Assembly (NCBI GenBank): GCA_030144725.1
Contig: JASKMD010000006.1
Coordinates: 8,465,256-8,529,255, forward strand
Direction: 5' to 3'
DNA length: 64,000 nt
From: Haematococcus lacustris
Taxonomy: Eukaryota; Chlorophyta; Chlorophyceae; Chlamydomonadales; Haematococcaceae
Shown: positions 18,796 to 37,998 of the stretch, piece by piece
How the letters are laid out: each line of letters opens with the position of its first letter
Position numbering within the stretch: position 1 is the first letter of the stretch
Made by a program: the position numbers and the translations under genes
The notes under the pieces: model-generated
The model's database searches: none
What the model was told of the DNA's origin: nothing
What the model saw: only the letters and a program-made list of their open reading frames with translations

Positions 18796-20462
18796 GTGGC
18801 CGCCTACTGCAATGGCCGTGACAGCGTGTCCGAGTACGACTGCCTGCTGCTGCAGCACGTGCTGTGGCAGCGGCCTGAGCAGAGCGAGCGCATTGCTGAC
18901 TGGGTGCTGGGGCAGCTCAGCGTGGATGACGGCCTCAAGCAGGTGGGGGACACAGCCAGGCCAGACTGGCAAGCTTTTGGGGCGGGGCGGGGCGGGGCGG
19001 GGCGGGGCGGGGCGGGGCGGGGCGGGGCGGGGCGGGGCGGGGCGGGGCGGGGCGGGGCGGGGCGGGGCGGGGCGGGGCGGGGCGGGGCGGGGCGGGGCGG
19101 GGCGGGGCGGGGCGGGGCGGGGCGGGGCGGGGCGGGGCGGGGCGGGGCGGGGCGGGGCGGGGCGGGGCGGGGCGGGGCGGGGCGGGGGCGGGGCGGGGCG
19201 GGGCGGGGCGGGGGCGGGGCGGGGCGGGCGGGGCGGGGCGGGGCGGGGCGGGGCGGGGCGGGGCGGGGCGGGGCGGGGCGGGGCGGGGCGGGGCGGGGCG
19301 GGGCGGGCGGGGCGGGGCGGGGCGGGGCGGGGGCGGGGCGGGGCGGGGCGGGGCGGGGCGGGGCGGGGCGGGGCAGGGCGGGGCGCTTTCCCTCCATCTG
19401 TCCGCCTCCCGGCCTGCCTGGCTGCCACAGGTGCGGTACCTGCTGAACGGCCTGTTCAACCGCGCATGCCGTGCCCTAGGCAATTCAGACAAGGTGGGTA
19501 ACCATGACGGCGGGGTGGGGTCTGTCAGGGAGGAAGAGGCCCACAGTGCACCCAGTGGGTTGAGGCAACACAGGCAAGGTCAGTGGCCACCAAGGGAGGG
19601 GAGGGGAGGGGGCTTGGGAGAGGCATGACATGGGCTGGTAGGGTGAGGGCTGGGGCATGGATAGGAAACGCAGGTCGGGAGGGGGAGGGGGAGGGGGAGG
19701 GGGAGGGGGAGGGGGAGGGGGAGGGGGAGGGGGAGGGGGAGGGGGAGGGGGAGGGGGAGGGGGAGGGGGAGGGGGAGGGGGAGGGGGAGGGGGAGGGGGA
19801 GGGGGAGGGGGAGGGGGAGGGGGAGGGGGAGGGGGTCTCTTGGCTATGACCAGGTGTGACGGCTGTACTCAGGTGTGACCACATCTGACCTCAGGTGGCT
19901 GAGCTGGTGGGTGAGGTGGATGAGGTGAGAGCTGTGCTGACCCAGCGCTACGTCCAGGTTGCCAGCAGCCTTGAAGGGTGAGTGCGGGGTCATGTTCTGT
20001 GTCACACCACAGCACAGCACAGCACAGCACAGCACGCCACAGCACGCCACAGCACAATTGGTCAGCTGGTCAGTCGGATAAGAATGACCAGAATAGTCAC
20101 TGGCGCTGCCTGACGCATCTCCACTGCTGACCGCGACACAGCTGACTCATGGCTGCCGGTGTGTGAGTGGCGAGCTCTGCAGGGGTTTCCCGGCCGTGCT
20201 TCAAAACCTGTGGCTGTCAGCGGAAGAGTCCGGTGCGGTGGCAACAGCGCTGCAGCCCAAGCTCGAGAAGACGCGGAGCGCAATTGAGGAGGTGTTGCAC
20301 GACACCGTCACGTTGGCAACCGCTTTGCGCAGCGGGTCTGATCCGGTGACGATGGCCAATTTGATGCCGCGCTACTGGGCGGACTTCATTCGAAACAGCG
20401 ACATCTCGGACGTGCGCCCCCTCGGCACCACGCCGCTGGCCGGGTTCAGCAGGCGGCCGTGA
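18796..20462 (+). CDS. RavA/MoxR-like AAA+ ATPase, C-terminal exons
   Basis: Four exons with matching phases: 18796-18942, 19431-19493, 19895-19977 and 20183-20462 (stop TGA), 190 residues visible. The first reads [23 protein letters not shown]. This matches the segment after the AAA+ core in bacterial RavA, where a GR-x-x-V-x-x-x-D-x-x-LL-x-x-x-LW pattern is found. The later exons give helices with [17 protein letters not shown] and a loop-rich end. RavA belongs to the MoxR branch of AAA+ chaperone-like ATPases. The Walker A/B exons must lie in or upstream of the N gap. The homology is by motif; localisation (organelle or cytosol) cannot be told. Two of its introns are almost pure G-rich repeats. 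Confidence 0.6.
18978..19384 (+). repeat. Pentanucleotide array (GGGGC)n filling an intron
   Basis: Around 80 GGGGC units with a few one-base indels (for example near 19185, 19211, 19227 and 19305). It occupies nearly all of the intron 18943-19430 of the RavA-like gene, in the sense strand. Long Ala/Gly/Arg or Pro/Arg ORFs here are repeat artefacts. Confidence 0.98.
19680..19834 (+). repeat. Hexanucleotide array (GGGGGA)n in an intron
   Basis: About 25 perfect GGGGGA units within intron 19494-19894 of the RavA-like gene, again G-rich on the sense strand. Confidence 0.98.
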
Positions 20463-22349
20463 GTCACCGACAACGCCGCTCCGATCGGTAGGGGTGCAGT
20501 CGCCTTTTCGATGCCCGGCGCGAGTCGTCGTCATCTGCCAGCGAAGTGTCAGGAGCTGCTGGGCCACGCACCGCATGCACCACGCGGAACATGACGATGC
20601 GGATGGTGGTTTGTGATCAGCAGCCTGGTATGACGGGTTCTGAAGCCCGGGTTTGCCTTGACGAAATGATCAAAAACACCAGTCTGCTTTGGGCCATTGG
20701 TGTACAATAAACACAATGGTTTGACCAACGTGTGGTGTACTCCGTCAGTGACCAAAGGCTGCTCCGCCGTAGGCGTTTGCATTGTTTTGGTCACAGAAAT
20801 GGCCACATGTGTGCATCAAGTCTTATCCACAAGTAGGAAGCGTCCGACTGGGGTCAAACCTAGGTTAGGGACACAGTATCACCGATCATTACCTGTCGTG
20901 GAGCAGTGCAGGTCAGGCGGCCCCAACATGGGGTTAGTAATGTTCATGCAACTACTCTCTGAATACCGCATCGTTTTCAATGGCGTTTGTCACATTGGCA
21001 GCCACGGTTTAGTCCGCGTAATCTGACCATCAGCGCTAGCCATTGGAGTCTTTGCTCGCGTACTGCCACATGTGCCCGCGAACAATTCACAGCGGCGAGA
21101 CAGGTCTCCTTGGCACGGTGAGCCGCATCGCTGTGGCCCCATCTACCTAGCGTAGTGAGCTGGTTGTGCACAAATGGAATGTCCGGCCAACACCCAACGC
21201 GATGTCTGCCGGGCGTGCAGGGCACCTTGACGGGGTGATTGAAACATCTGGGCGTATTCGCTTTCGCCAAATACACCATTTGCGTCGGCGCACACTAAGG
21301 TATCACCGGCCTACACCCCCCCCTCATCATCTGTGTCCTCCACTGTGTTGCAGCCGCTGCACCCATAGAAAAAGCGATACGTAATGTTTGTTCTTGACTC
21401 ATTGGTGCATCTCTTAAAACAAACCGCACATTAAACAAGTCAGGCCTCTATCAGTTTGACATCTTCAAAGTGACATCATGTTCTCCAAGCAGAATCAGGG
21501 CCACGGGGCTGTGGGGTGGCAGTTGAGCTATGAAACTTTGCACGCAGGTGTATGGCATGTAGGGGAGTGTAACTCTGAGAGGAGCCGAGTCCAAATTCGG
21601 TCATGGTGTGGAGTTGTGTGTCTGACTGCATGGCCCCGGTCCTGAGATCGGCTAAGGGAGTTGGGGGTCACAGACCAAAGTGTGCTTTTGGCTTAACTGA
21701 GTATGAGCGTTTGTAACACTGTCTTAGAGGAGCTTAACCTAGTAAGTAGCGTGCTGTAAGTCCCAATGGTCGAGCTGTGGCATTGCCCTCCAGGTATGGG
21801 TAGGAGGTGGGCTCAGTGCCACATTCCCGCATCCGTTTTCCGATCCGACTGCTGCTTCCGACGCGCATGCTCATGTAGAGCAGCCTAAGCGGCGCGGGCG
21901 GTCGAAGCGATGACTGCATGCCTCGCTGTGGCTCAAATTTGAATTAGTAACTTTGAAGCTTTGCTGTGCACGGCCTACTGACTGGATAACTATTCTGGAT
22001 GGGTGAAAGGTAGCTGGCTGGGTTGCCTACATTGTGAGCCAACTAGCATAATATTTGGCGTAGTGAGTGCAGAGTTACAGCCGTCCTACTACCAGGGGTC
22101 GGTTTCCTGACATTTTTTGAATGTTGGGGCCGCCTGAGTGCAGGGGCTTCCCATGATAGGGATACTTCATTTCTGATCCTGCATGAGTAAGCTCGAACAT
22201 GTATTAGTGGCACCCACGGCGTGGCGCTGCTGTACCCACGTCTTCCGTGCAGGCTGCTGTCACGACCGGCGTGCACGCCAGCTACACCCTGCTGGGACGG
22301 CTTGCTCGTGATCAGTGTGCCGGTTCAGATACTTTGACTTGCGGGCACA
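20463..22349. other. Intergenic, RavA-like 3' region and actin promoter side
   Basis: No exon-like frame recognised on either strand. Base composition is more balanced than in the flanking genes. The last few hundred bases must hold the actin promoter and 5' UTR, but I see no convincing TATA box. Confidence 0.4.
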
Positions 22350-30120
<7,771 letters not shown>

Positions 30121-31169
30121 CCCAGGCCGTGGCAGCATCAGGGCCGCACAGCACTCTCTGCCAAGCAGGCAGGCAGGCAGGCAGGCACTGGGCCAAGGGG
30201 GCTAAGCTGGTGAAGGAGCCAGAGGCGCTCACAGGGGCCAAGGGGGTCAAGGAACCTCCTCAGCGCACCCTACGCCCTGCCGGCAGGGTGCGGGCAGGGG
30301 GGCTGGGGGGCGGAGCGCCTCGGCAGGCCAGTAGCCGCATTGAGGCATGCTGACAGCTCACAGCAAGGGCAGGGGGAGAGGGCAGCCAGGGGGGTGTGGG
30401 CTGCTGCTAGGTGGAGGAGGGTGCTGGCATGGCATGGACCCTCCCTGGGCCCAAGGCAGGGTGGGGCGGGGCTGCTTTAGGGCTGCTGCCCTCCCCTGGT
30501 GTCGACCCAGGCAATCATGTTGCCAGCAGGAGGGGCAGGCAGGGATGAGCTGTGGGCCCAGGGGCTGTGAGGGGGCCAGCACAAGGCGACCAAACGGATG
30601 AGTGGAGTGAGGTGGAGTGAGGTGGGGGGCAGGGGTCAATTGTCAGATCAGGGCCAAGCCAATTTGCAGCCATGGATTTGCAGCCATGGATGACAGCCCC
30701 AAGCGCCCTGCTGCTCTGCCCTTGCTACCTCAGCCCAGGTGGACAAGAGCAGACCAGGTGCAGGATGACTGGGCTGGTGCGGAGTCCAGGAGGCGGCCCA
30801 GGGGAGCAGAGGTCAGGCAGGCGGTCACCATCTTGTTGCACTGCAGGCAGGGACTGTACCAACAGCTACATGCGCGCGCCATGGGAACATAACTCCACTC
30901 ATTGCGGGCGGCAGCCAGCACTTGCCATCTGGGGCGAGTTTAGCTGGGCAGCTGGTCAGCGGAAAGCCAAGCATAGCCATGGTCAGCCGAAAGCCTAGCA
31001 GTGGTCCATGGTCAGCCGAAAGCCTAGCATAGCCTAGCACAGCCATTGTTGGACTGTGGCAAAGGCTGTGGGCTGTAAGGATTGTGGTGGGCTGCAGGTA
31101 CTCACCGCTGGACTGCTCCATGGGTCTGGGCTGGTGCTGAATGAATCACTCCATGAATGTCTGGGAAAA
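30121..31169. other. Actin 3' flank, no gene seen
   Basis: Contains a short AGGC array (30167-30187) and imperfect repeats of AGCCTAGCA-type words at about 30985-31040. TGTAA, the usual volvocalean poly(A) signal, occurs at about 31074 but is far from the actin stop. No coding signal recognised. Confidence 0.35.
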
Positions 31170-31310
31170 CCCATGGTCTTGGTGGTAGCGCCCATGCCAT
31201 GTGCCATGCACCTAACATAACTCCCTACAGCCGCTTCACACCATCCCTAGTGGTCCCTAGTGGGCCGACTGTGATGAAGGCCCTAGTGAGGGACGAGGGA
31301 GCTGTAAGGA
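31170..31310 (+). repeat. Fanzor-family tail fragment (no ORF)
   Basis: Carries the words GGTGGTAGCGCCCATGCC, CATAACTCC and, at about 31258-31285, GGGCCGACTGTGATGAAGGC. They occur in the same order and spacing as in the non-coding tail after the Fanzor relic at 61.7-62.4 kb. No coding part is attached. Confidence 0.6.
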
Positions 31311-31594
31311 CTGCAACCGCATAGGTCGCATGGGTCACATGGACCGTAACCTACACTCTAATATGCCATGTAATCATCCCATGTTCGGGTACACATTCTG
31401 TGTTGCAGGCGGTGGGGTTTTTGATGATGATGTGGCTTACACCGCTTAAGCCGTCAGCCGTTAGGCTGCTAGGCCGCCCTCCCCCTCTAGGGGTTCGGGA
31501 CTTTCTGTAACGCATTTCATAGCAAGGTGCACAAACAAAGGTGCACATGGGCTCAACATGAAGTCATGCAAGTTCTCATTATTGTTCTGTAAAG

Positions 31595-31918
31595 TCATGG
31601 CAAACTCCGGCTGCTCCCTGATGGAACTCGTGGAACACACACACACCCTGCCAGCCTGACCCAAAGCAGTTGCATGGCACTGCTGGTGCGCCAGAGCCTG
31701 GCGTGCCTGGCTAGCTCCTTGCGCAGCAGAAGGGCCACCCCCTGACCCGGCACCCCCTGGCGTGAAACAGATGTGTGAAAGGCACTATGGGTGGGCGCAT
31801 GCTGCATGAACTCCGCTATCCTATTGCTGCGTGTCTCGCACAGAGCGATGACATCATGCTCGGCCACCAGCCTCCTAATGGCTGTGAACTTGACTGAGGT
31901 AGTGTCATGCTTAAGGCC
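31595..31918 (-). pseudogene. LINE ORF2 fragment: AP-endonuclease N-terminus
   Basis: Reads NGLKHDTTSVKFTAIRRLV, then HDVIALCETRS, SRQGVPGQGVALLLRKEL and LWVRLAG, then stops at 31595. This is the beginning of an APE-type endonuclease: the N of the first strand, the catalytic ET in LCETRS, and the G.GVALL..K strand. A TAG lies immediately upstream of this frame, close to the end of ORF1, so ORF2 would need re-initiation or an in-frame start. The rest of the endonuclease and the reverse transcriptase are missing. Confidence 0.65.
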
Positions 31919-31965
31919 ATTCCGCTAACCTGAGCCGCTAACCTGAGCTCTCGGGGGGCGAGTCC

Positions 31966-33288
31966 CTAGCCCCGACCCTCTCCCACGCCCTGAGCCCCCA
32001 CCGCCCTGAGCTTACCCGTAGGAGTCTCCCCAGACGCACCCAACCCCGCTTGATGTCTTGTGCGGTGATTCCCCAAAGGGGGAGAGAGTGGGCGGCTCTT
32101 GGTTGGTGAGCCAGGGGCCGAGTGGCCGCCCCCCCCTTGGGGGAAGGGCGGGGGGGGGGGCAGATGGCTGAGGGCTGCTGCTGTTGCTGCTGCATTGCGC
32201 TGTGTCTGGTTGGGCAGGGTGGGGCGACCTGGTGCCACAGTCTTGGTTGTTGTCTGGCTGGGGCCTGCTGCTGCTGCTGCAGCTGCTGCATTGCGCTGCA
32301 CCTGGTTAGGCGAGGCGGGGCGGCTGCCCGGCGCAGCTGTCTTCCCTGCAGCCTTGCCAGCTGGTGCCTGGTTCGATCCCCCTGCTGCTGCTGCTGTTGC
32401 TGTTGCTGCATTGCGCTGCACCTGGTTAGGCGAGGCGGGGCGGCTGCCCGGCACAGCTGTCTTCCCTGCAGCCTTGCCGGCTGGTGCCCGATTAGGACCC
32501 CCTGCTGCTGCTGCTGCATTGCGCTGCACCTGGTTAGGCGAGGCGGGGCGGCTGCCCGGCACAGCTGTCTTCCCTGCAGCCTTGCCGGCTGGTGCCCGGT
32601 CAGGACCCCCTGCTGCTGCTGCTGCTGCCCTGCGCTGCGCCTGATTAGGGGGGGGCGGGGGAGGGTTAGGATCTGCAGGCTGGTTGTCCTCTTCCATTGC
32701 TGCGGCAGCCGCTGTCGCACCCTGCTGCTGCTGTTGATGCTGCTGCTGCTGTTGATGGGTGGCGAGGGACCTTGGTAGGAGAAAAGCTGCAGGCTGGTCC
32801 GCAGCCGCATACTCACAGGCTGCCTCGATGCTGCACTCATCCATGCTCTTCAGGTCTGGCTTGCTGAGGTTGCTGAGGTGGACATACAGGGGGTAGGTAA
32901 TCTGCTTCCCCTTCCAGGTGGTGATGATGGCTGTGCGTGATTTGTTGCACTCAAAGCGCATGCCATGTACAGGGGATCGCACACTGCTCTTATCTACAAC
33001 TGCCTGCAGCTGACGGCGAGCTGGCCACACGACCCGCTGTAGCGGACCCTTCCCCAGGTCTGCTGGGAGTGCGGCCTGCTGGGCAGCAGCCAGAACGCTG
33101 AGGGCTGAGGCATGGGAGCCGACACTGACCTTAGCGATAGTCGGGCTAGAGTGCATCACCCGGGCATCAGTGACGCCGACGCTGGTGCACAGAGCCTTGA
33201 TGGCTACCTCATCAGGGCGGGGGGCAAAGAAGACCACCACCCCCGCATTGCTGCGCTGCTCTGTTGCTAGCTGGATGTTGAAGGCCAT
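31966..33288 (-). CDS. LINE ORF1 protein
   Basis: Open from ATG 33288 (MAFNIQLATEQRSN) to a stop at 31966, 440 residues. The N-terminal 150 residues are of mixed composition and probably folded. Then come poly-Gln and Ala runs and three to four degenerate repeats of 35-40 residues built on APAGKAAGKT and GSRPASPNQVQRNAA, and a Pro-rich tail. A basic, repeat-rich protein directly upstream of an AP-endonuclease start is expected for the nucleic-acid-binding ORF1 of a LINE. I see no zinc knuckle. The frame is intact, so decay of this copy may be recent. Confidence 0.55.
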   Translation of the reverse strand: MAFNIQLATEQRSNAGVVVFFAPRPDEVAIKALCTSVGVTDARVMHSSPTIAKVSVGSHASALSVLAAAQQAALPADLGKGPLQRVVWPARRQLQAVVDKSSVRSPVHGMRFECNKSRTAIITTWKGKQITYPLYVHLSNLSKPDLKSMDECSIEAACEYAAADQPAAFLLPRSLATHQQQQQHQQQQQGATAAAAAMEEDNQPADPNPPPPPPNQAQRRAAAAAAGGPDRAPAGKAAGKTAVPGSRPASPNQVQRNAAAAAGGPNRAPAGKAAGKTAVPGSRPASPNQVQRNAATATAAAAGGSNQAPAGKAAGKTAAPGSRPASPNQVQRNAAAAAAAAGPSQTTTKTVAPGRPTLPNQTQRNAAATAAALSHLPPPPPFPQGGGGHSAPGSPTKSRPLSPPLGNHRTRHQAGLGASGETPTGKLRAVGAQGVGEGRG

Positions 33289-33300
33289 TGCTGCCGGTGG

Positions 33301-34041
33301 GGTTTTACTGCAACTGTTGGGCTGGGCAGCGGCCTCGTTTTAGTGTGCAGTGTGGACGTGATGGTTGTGATCCTAAAAGTTGGTGAAAGCAGGCCTGACC
33401 CACCATAAGCTCCTGACCTGCTCAACTCCGCGTGGTGTGCAACACGGCATCGACAGGCAGAGCAGCTGCGAGTTCATCGGGGTCCGCCCAAATGAGGTTG
33501 TTAGCCAACACTGTGCACATCGAGAAACCTGAGAACTGGACAGCTCCGAACGCGGAAACGGCATGTTATGCATGGACTCCGGCACTTGCACGCCATTCGA
33601 GTGTGATTTCCCTCTAGGCTCTGCAATCTGTGTTGCATTTGCACTGCAAGTCTCTTCTGGCATACCGCTGGTTATGGTTGGGCAACTCAGGTGAGCCACA
33701 TCTGATCCAGCCAGACCGCTGGATGTGCGGATCTGCACACCCCACCGCTTGAAGCTCACTGGTTTAGGCCGGAGGCATGAGAACATGGGTGACTGAACGG
33801 GAAGAATAATTGCTTGATGATTAGCGAAAACCTCCAGCTGGTTCGGCCGTTGCCCAGCCAAGTTCACCAATTCCAGCACACCACGAACCACATTTTCACG
33901 CACAAATGCGCTCCGTTAGACTGCAACCAGCACTGGTCGCATTTACCATACATTCTACCAATATCATGCATGGTTACGTTCGTCATGCACATACCGCATG
34001 CACATGCATGATACACACTTGTACTGCTAGCATACAGCCCG
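33301..34041. other. Upstream region of the LINE and 3' flank of the MORN gene
   Basis: A 176-codon minus-strand frame (33373-33903) exists but has no ATG at its start and no family resemblance. It could be the LINE 5' UTR. Nothing else supported. Confidence 0.3.
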
Positions 34042-37000
34042 TCAGCCCTGGCCTGCCTCCATTGACTTCTCTGCCGCTGCCCTCAGGCCCCCTTGGGCCT
34101 CGTCTGCTTGCTGGACCGCAGGCTGGCTGTCCACCTGGCCATGACCCTCCTCCCCTGCAGCCCCTTCCCCTTGCCCCTCCCCCCAGTCACCAGCCACCCC
34201 ACCCCCCTGCTCCTCCCCCTCATACTCCTCCCCCTCCAGCCCAGTGTGTGGCTGCTCTGCTGCGGCTGGCCCCAGCCCCTCCTCAGCCTGGCTGCTGGCC
34301 TCCTCCAAGCCTGAGTGCATGCGCTGCGTGGCGGCCAGGCTGGCGCAGTGTGCGGCCAGCGCCTCCTCCTCCTCACGTTCCAAGGCAAGGTCCACCTCTG
34401 ACTGTGCAGGGCAGCAGAGCAGGGGCAGGGGCAGTCAACGGCTGATGTCAAGCCTTCCCACGCTCTCTCACGCCACTCACCCATGCCTTGCCAGTGCGCC
34501 CACCTTTTCCCGGAAGTGCAGCGCCACCTTCATGCAGCTGTCGAAGGAGATGCGGCCGCTGCCTGCCTCTTTACGCGCCACCAGCGCTGCAACCAGCAGC
34601 CGGGTGGCCTCGGCTGCCGGGTCCAAGCCCGCCATAACGCACAGCTCGCGCAGCTGGTGCGGCAAAAGCCCCACGCTAGGGCTGTCACCCGCTGCAGAGG
34701 AGCGAAGGCGGGTGGGCATTTAGCAAGGGTACGAACAGGGCTTTGGAGGGACTAAGCAGTCAAATGGAGGGACACTGGACTGATGCTACAGCAACGCGGG
34801 GCAAGGTACAACAAGCAGGTCTGCCAAGCCCGACATACAGACAGACGCTGATGGTCACAAACCAGTTCTGAGCGACGTTTGCATCGTGATACTGCCTACT
34901 GGAGCGATACAGGGCAAGGCAGGCCAAGCAAGCAATGCAGGGCAACCGTGAAGGTGAGCAGGTGAGCAGGTTATGGTGATGAGGCTATATGGCTGATGAT
35001 GACGACCCTGTGAGGATGACAAACCTGAGGGTGACCAGGCTAGGTATCCACACTGATGCTATGGCTAGGTTGGCTATGGCTAGGTATCAGGGCTATGGCT
35101 AGGTAGGCCCTGGCCATGGGGTGCCACTGCCGGCTGCCCCACCTGCCATCAGTGTGAAAGAGTGGCGCAGCATCTCCAGGTCCTTGTCGCTGAGCGTGCC
35201 GCTGTTGGCCTGCACGCTGCGCATGGCCTCGTTGGTGGAGGTGGCCCGCTGACGCCGCACCGCAACCACCTGTGCGCCCAAAACCTTGTTGGGCTGCTCC
35301 AGCTGCAGCTCAGGCAGCGCCGCAGGCGTTTGGCCTGCCGCCACACAACACAACAGTCAAGGCCCGGCAAGTTGGGTGAGGTGCGCCTTGCAGGGTGAAC
35401 CACAACATCGGCATGTCAGCACTGTGTACTAGAGAGCCAAAGCCATTTGTGCGTGTGTAGTCGTGGGGCCCAGCAGGGCAGGGAGTGGATAGCTGGATGC
35501 ACCTTTGCCCGTTGGCTGTGAGCACCCAAAGTATCAGACAGGGCAAGGCAGGGCAGACCCGCAGGGCAGGGCAGGTAACTGGAGTTTGTGGGGCTGGAGG
35601 GTCCAGCTGCCCTGCATGACTCAGTGTGTGTAGACTTGCGTGGCTGCACTGCTGCACCCTCCGTGTCTGAGCTAGAGCCAGCCATGGATGCAGTGTCCAG
35701 GTCTTGATGAGAGGGAGGTAGCAAGGGCATGCCCTGAGGCTACTCTATTCCCTTTGTGCGTGTTCAACAGCGAGGGCGAAGTCTTTCTTTCTTGCAGAGT
35801 ATTAGTGTCAGTGCTCAGATGCCGTCACATGCTGACAGGTGACAATGGCCAGCGGGACCAGCCGAAGGCAGCATGGCCGTACCTAACCCATGTACAGGGC
35901 TGACCAGCATCGGAGGGTCAACCACGGTGTATAGCAGTGGAGCTGGCGTGCTGATGTGAAGTAGCTGTAGCTGTGGGCTAGGCCGTGGGCTTGGCTCCGC
36001 CCTGTCGCCCTGTCCACCTTCCCTACCCCACCCTGCCCCTCTGGCCTGCCCTGCCCTGGCCAGACCTGCTGCTGCCAGCTCCAGCTTCTGAGTGAGAGCC
36101 AGGCCGGCCAGCTGCCCCCTCAGCGGCTCCAGGTCCTGGTCCTCCAGCTGCAGCACAGTGCCGCACTGGGGCGCGCCGTTCAGGTACTCCGCCACGTACT
36201 TGCGCTGCCGGTTGATCATGTACAGGGTGCCCATGCCCTCCTTGCGGTCCCGGATGAAGCTGCCTGCAGGACACAGGGCCGGGACCAGGGCGGGCGGCTG
36301 GCCACAGCCAGCACAGCTGCATCGCTAGGCCCTTGGCCTCAGCAGGCTCAGCGCCATGCTTAGCCAGCCCCAGCTGTGACTGACACGGAGGCCATGACAC
36401 AACAGTTGCAGGCTCAGCGAATGCAAGTGACCCTGGCAGGCGGGTCTGTTGAGGGGAGCAGCTGGGGTCTGGTCTGGGGACCTTTGACTTGAGGGTGGGG
36501 CAGCTGGGCCTGGTCTCTAATGATTGGAGGGCTCGTTGGGGTGGGGTGTGGGATGTCGTCCGCCCCTGCCTTGCTGACAGTGAAGGTGGGTGCGCTCTTT
36601 GAGGCTGAGCCAGCACAGGGGGTGGTGAGTGGGGCGCAGGGCGGATGCGCGACATGCTGACAGGTGGTAGACATGCCAACACTGTCGTGAAATAATATAA
36701 CATGATATATCATAATACAACATAACAATATATGATGTTATACAATTGCCTAAGTATATTATAATGCAAGCGCCTAAGTGGATGTGGAGCTGTGTAAAGC
36801 TGGCAGCATGATGCAGCTAGGGGCCACAAAACCCGCGGAAGGGCTGGCCCCGGAGCTCACCAACAAAGATATCGCCGTTGGCTGAGAAGTAGATGCCCCG
36901 CCCGGTGCGCCTGTCGTCCACCCACTGACCCGCATACATGTCCCCATTGGCAAACATGTAGCGCCCCTCCCCATGCCTGATGTTGGCCACCTGCAGCGGC

Positions 37001-37967
37001 AGCAGCACCCGCACCAGCAGCAGCCACCACCACTTCCACCACCGCGGCAGCAATATGGCAGCTGCGGCAGGCAACGAGCAAGAAATCACCGGAAACAGAG
37101 AAAGGAGACAAAAGACCACAAAGAATAGAGTAACCCCGGGCGGGGTCAAATCTATTGAGTCACAGAAGGAACAATGGGAGGGCAGTGGGAGGGATATGAC
37201 ATGCCTTCTGATCGACTTTTAAACCAGCAGCCTGCTCCAGGCACCACTAAAGCAGCTCAGTCAGCTCGGCCTGCCCTCCCACCCTCTTTTCAGCCTGGTG
37301 CACTACTTACGAACTGGCCGATGTAGGTCTCGCCATTCACGTAGTAGCGAGTGCCGCTGCCCTGGCGCTGACCCTGATGGCAGCAGGGCCGACACATATG
37401 CATTGGGCAGCACGCTGCTGCTTGCTGGCCTGCTGTGGTGTGGCACTACACATGCCCTGGTGTGAGACCTGCAGTGGTCACACCTCCCCTTTGTGTGTGA
37501 CACATGCATGGTGGGTGATAACACGGAGTGGAGTGGGCTGGAGGTGGGCATCTCTGCCTTGCATTAGGTGCGCAGGCTACAGCAGGCCAGGTCAGCTCAG
37601 GTCAGGCAGAGGAGCCAGGGCACAGGAGCTCCTGTGTTAAGGAGGCAAGTGCAATGAGTGTGGGAATTGCGCCTGCGCTGCAACCTGCCCACGTTGCCAC
37701 CTGTCATGTTAGTCGACCCTGGTTAAAGCACACCCATCCCACCACATCCCCACCGCAGCATCCCCACAGCGCATCATGTGCCCACACCGGCATGCTTGCA
37801 GGTTGATGGGCCCTGTGGCCACAGCCTAAGGCTCAAGGGTGTACCCCATGCCCACCAAGTGCACTGCCCTGTCCCACACTGCCAGCCCCACCTGCACCCA
37901 ATCGCCCTCATACTGCACCACCATATGGTCGCTGCCGTCATTCTGCAACGGCAGCCAGGCGCACCAC

Positions 37968-37998
<31 letters not shown>

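Larger units (their letters stand above)
31590..33300 (-). mobile_element. Non-LTR retrotransposon (LINE) remnant
   Basis: Minus-strand element with a complete-looking ORF1 (31966-33288) followed by the start of ORF2 with an AP-like endonuclease domain (about 31595-31918). The reverse transcriptase is absent; after the endonuclease start the sequence runs into a TG-rich junction (about 31630-31640). So this is the 5' part of a LINE with its 3' part lost or replaced. It lies between actin and the MORN gene. Confidence 0.65.

Noticed and set aside
18613..19501. Long Ala/Gly/Arg and Pro/Ala/Arg open frames on both strands
   Set aside because: They are translations of the GGGGC array, which lacks stops in several frames; the real exons are 18796-18942 and 19431-19493.
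19583..19884. Gly/Glu and poly-Gly frames
   Set aside because: Translation of the GGGGGA array in an intron.
32099..32778. Plus-strand Ala/Gly- or Cys-rich frames
   Set aside because: Antisense of the repeat-rich LINE ORF1.
33373..33903. 176-codon minus-strand open frame
   Set aside because: Does not start with ATG, has no recognised motif and lies upstream of the LINE ORF1; may be its 5' UTR.
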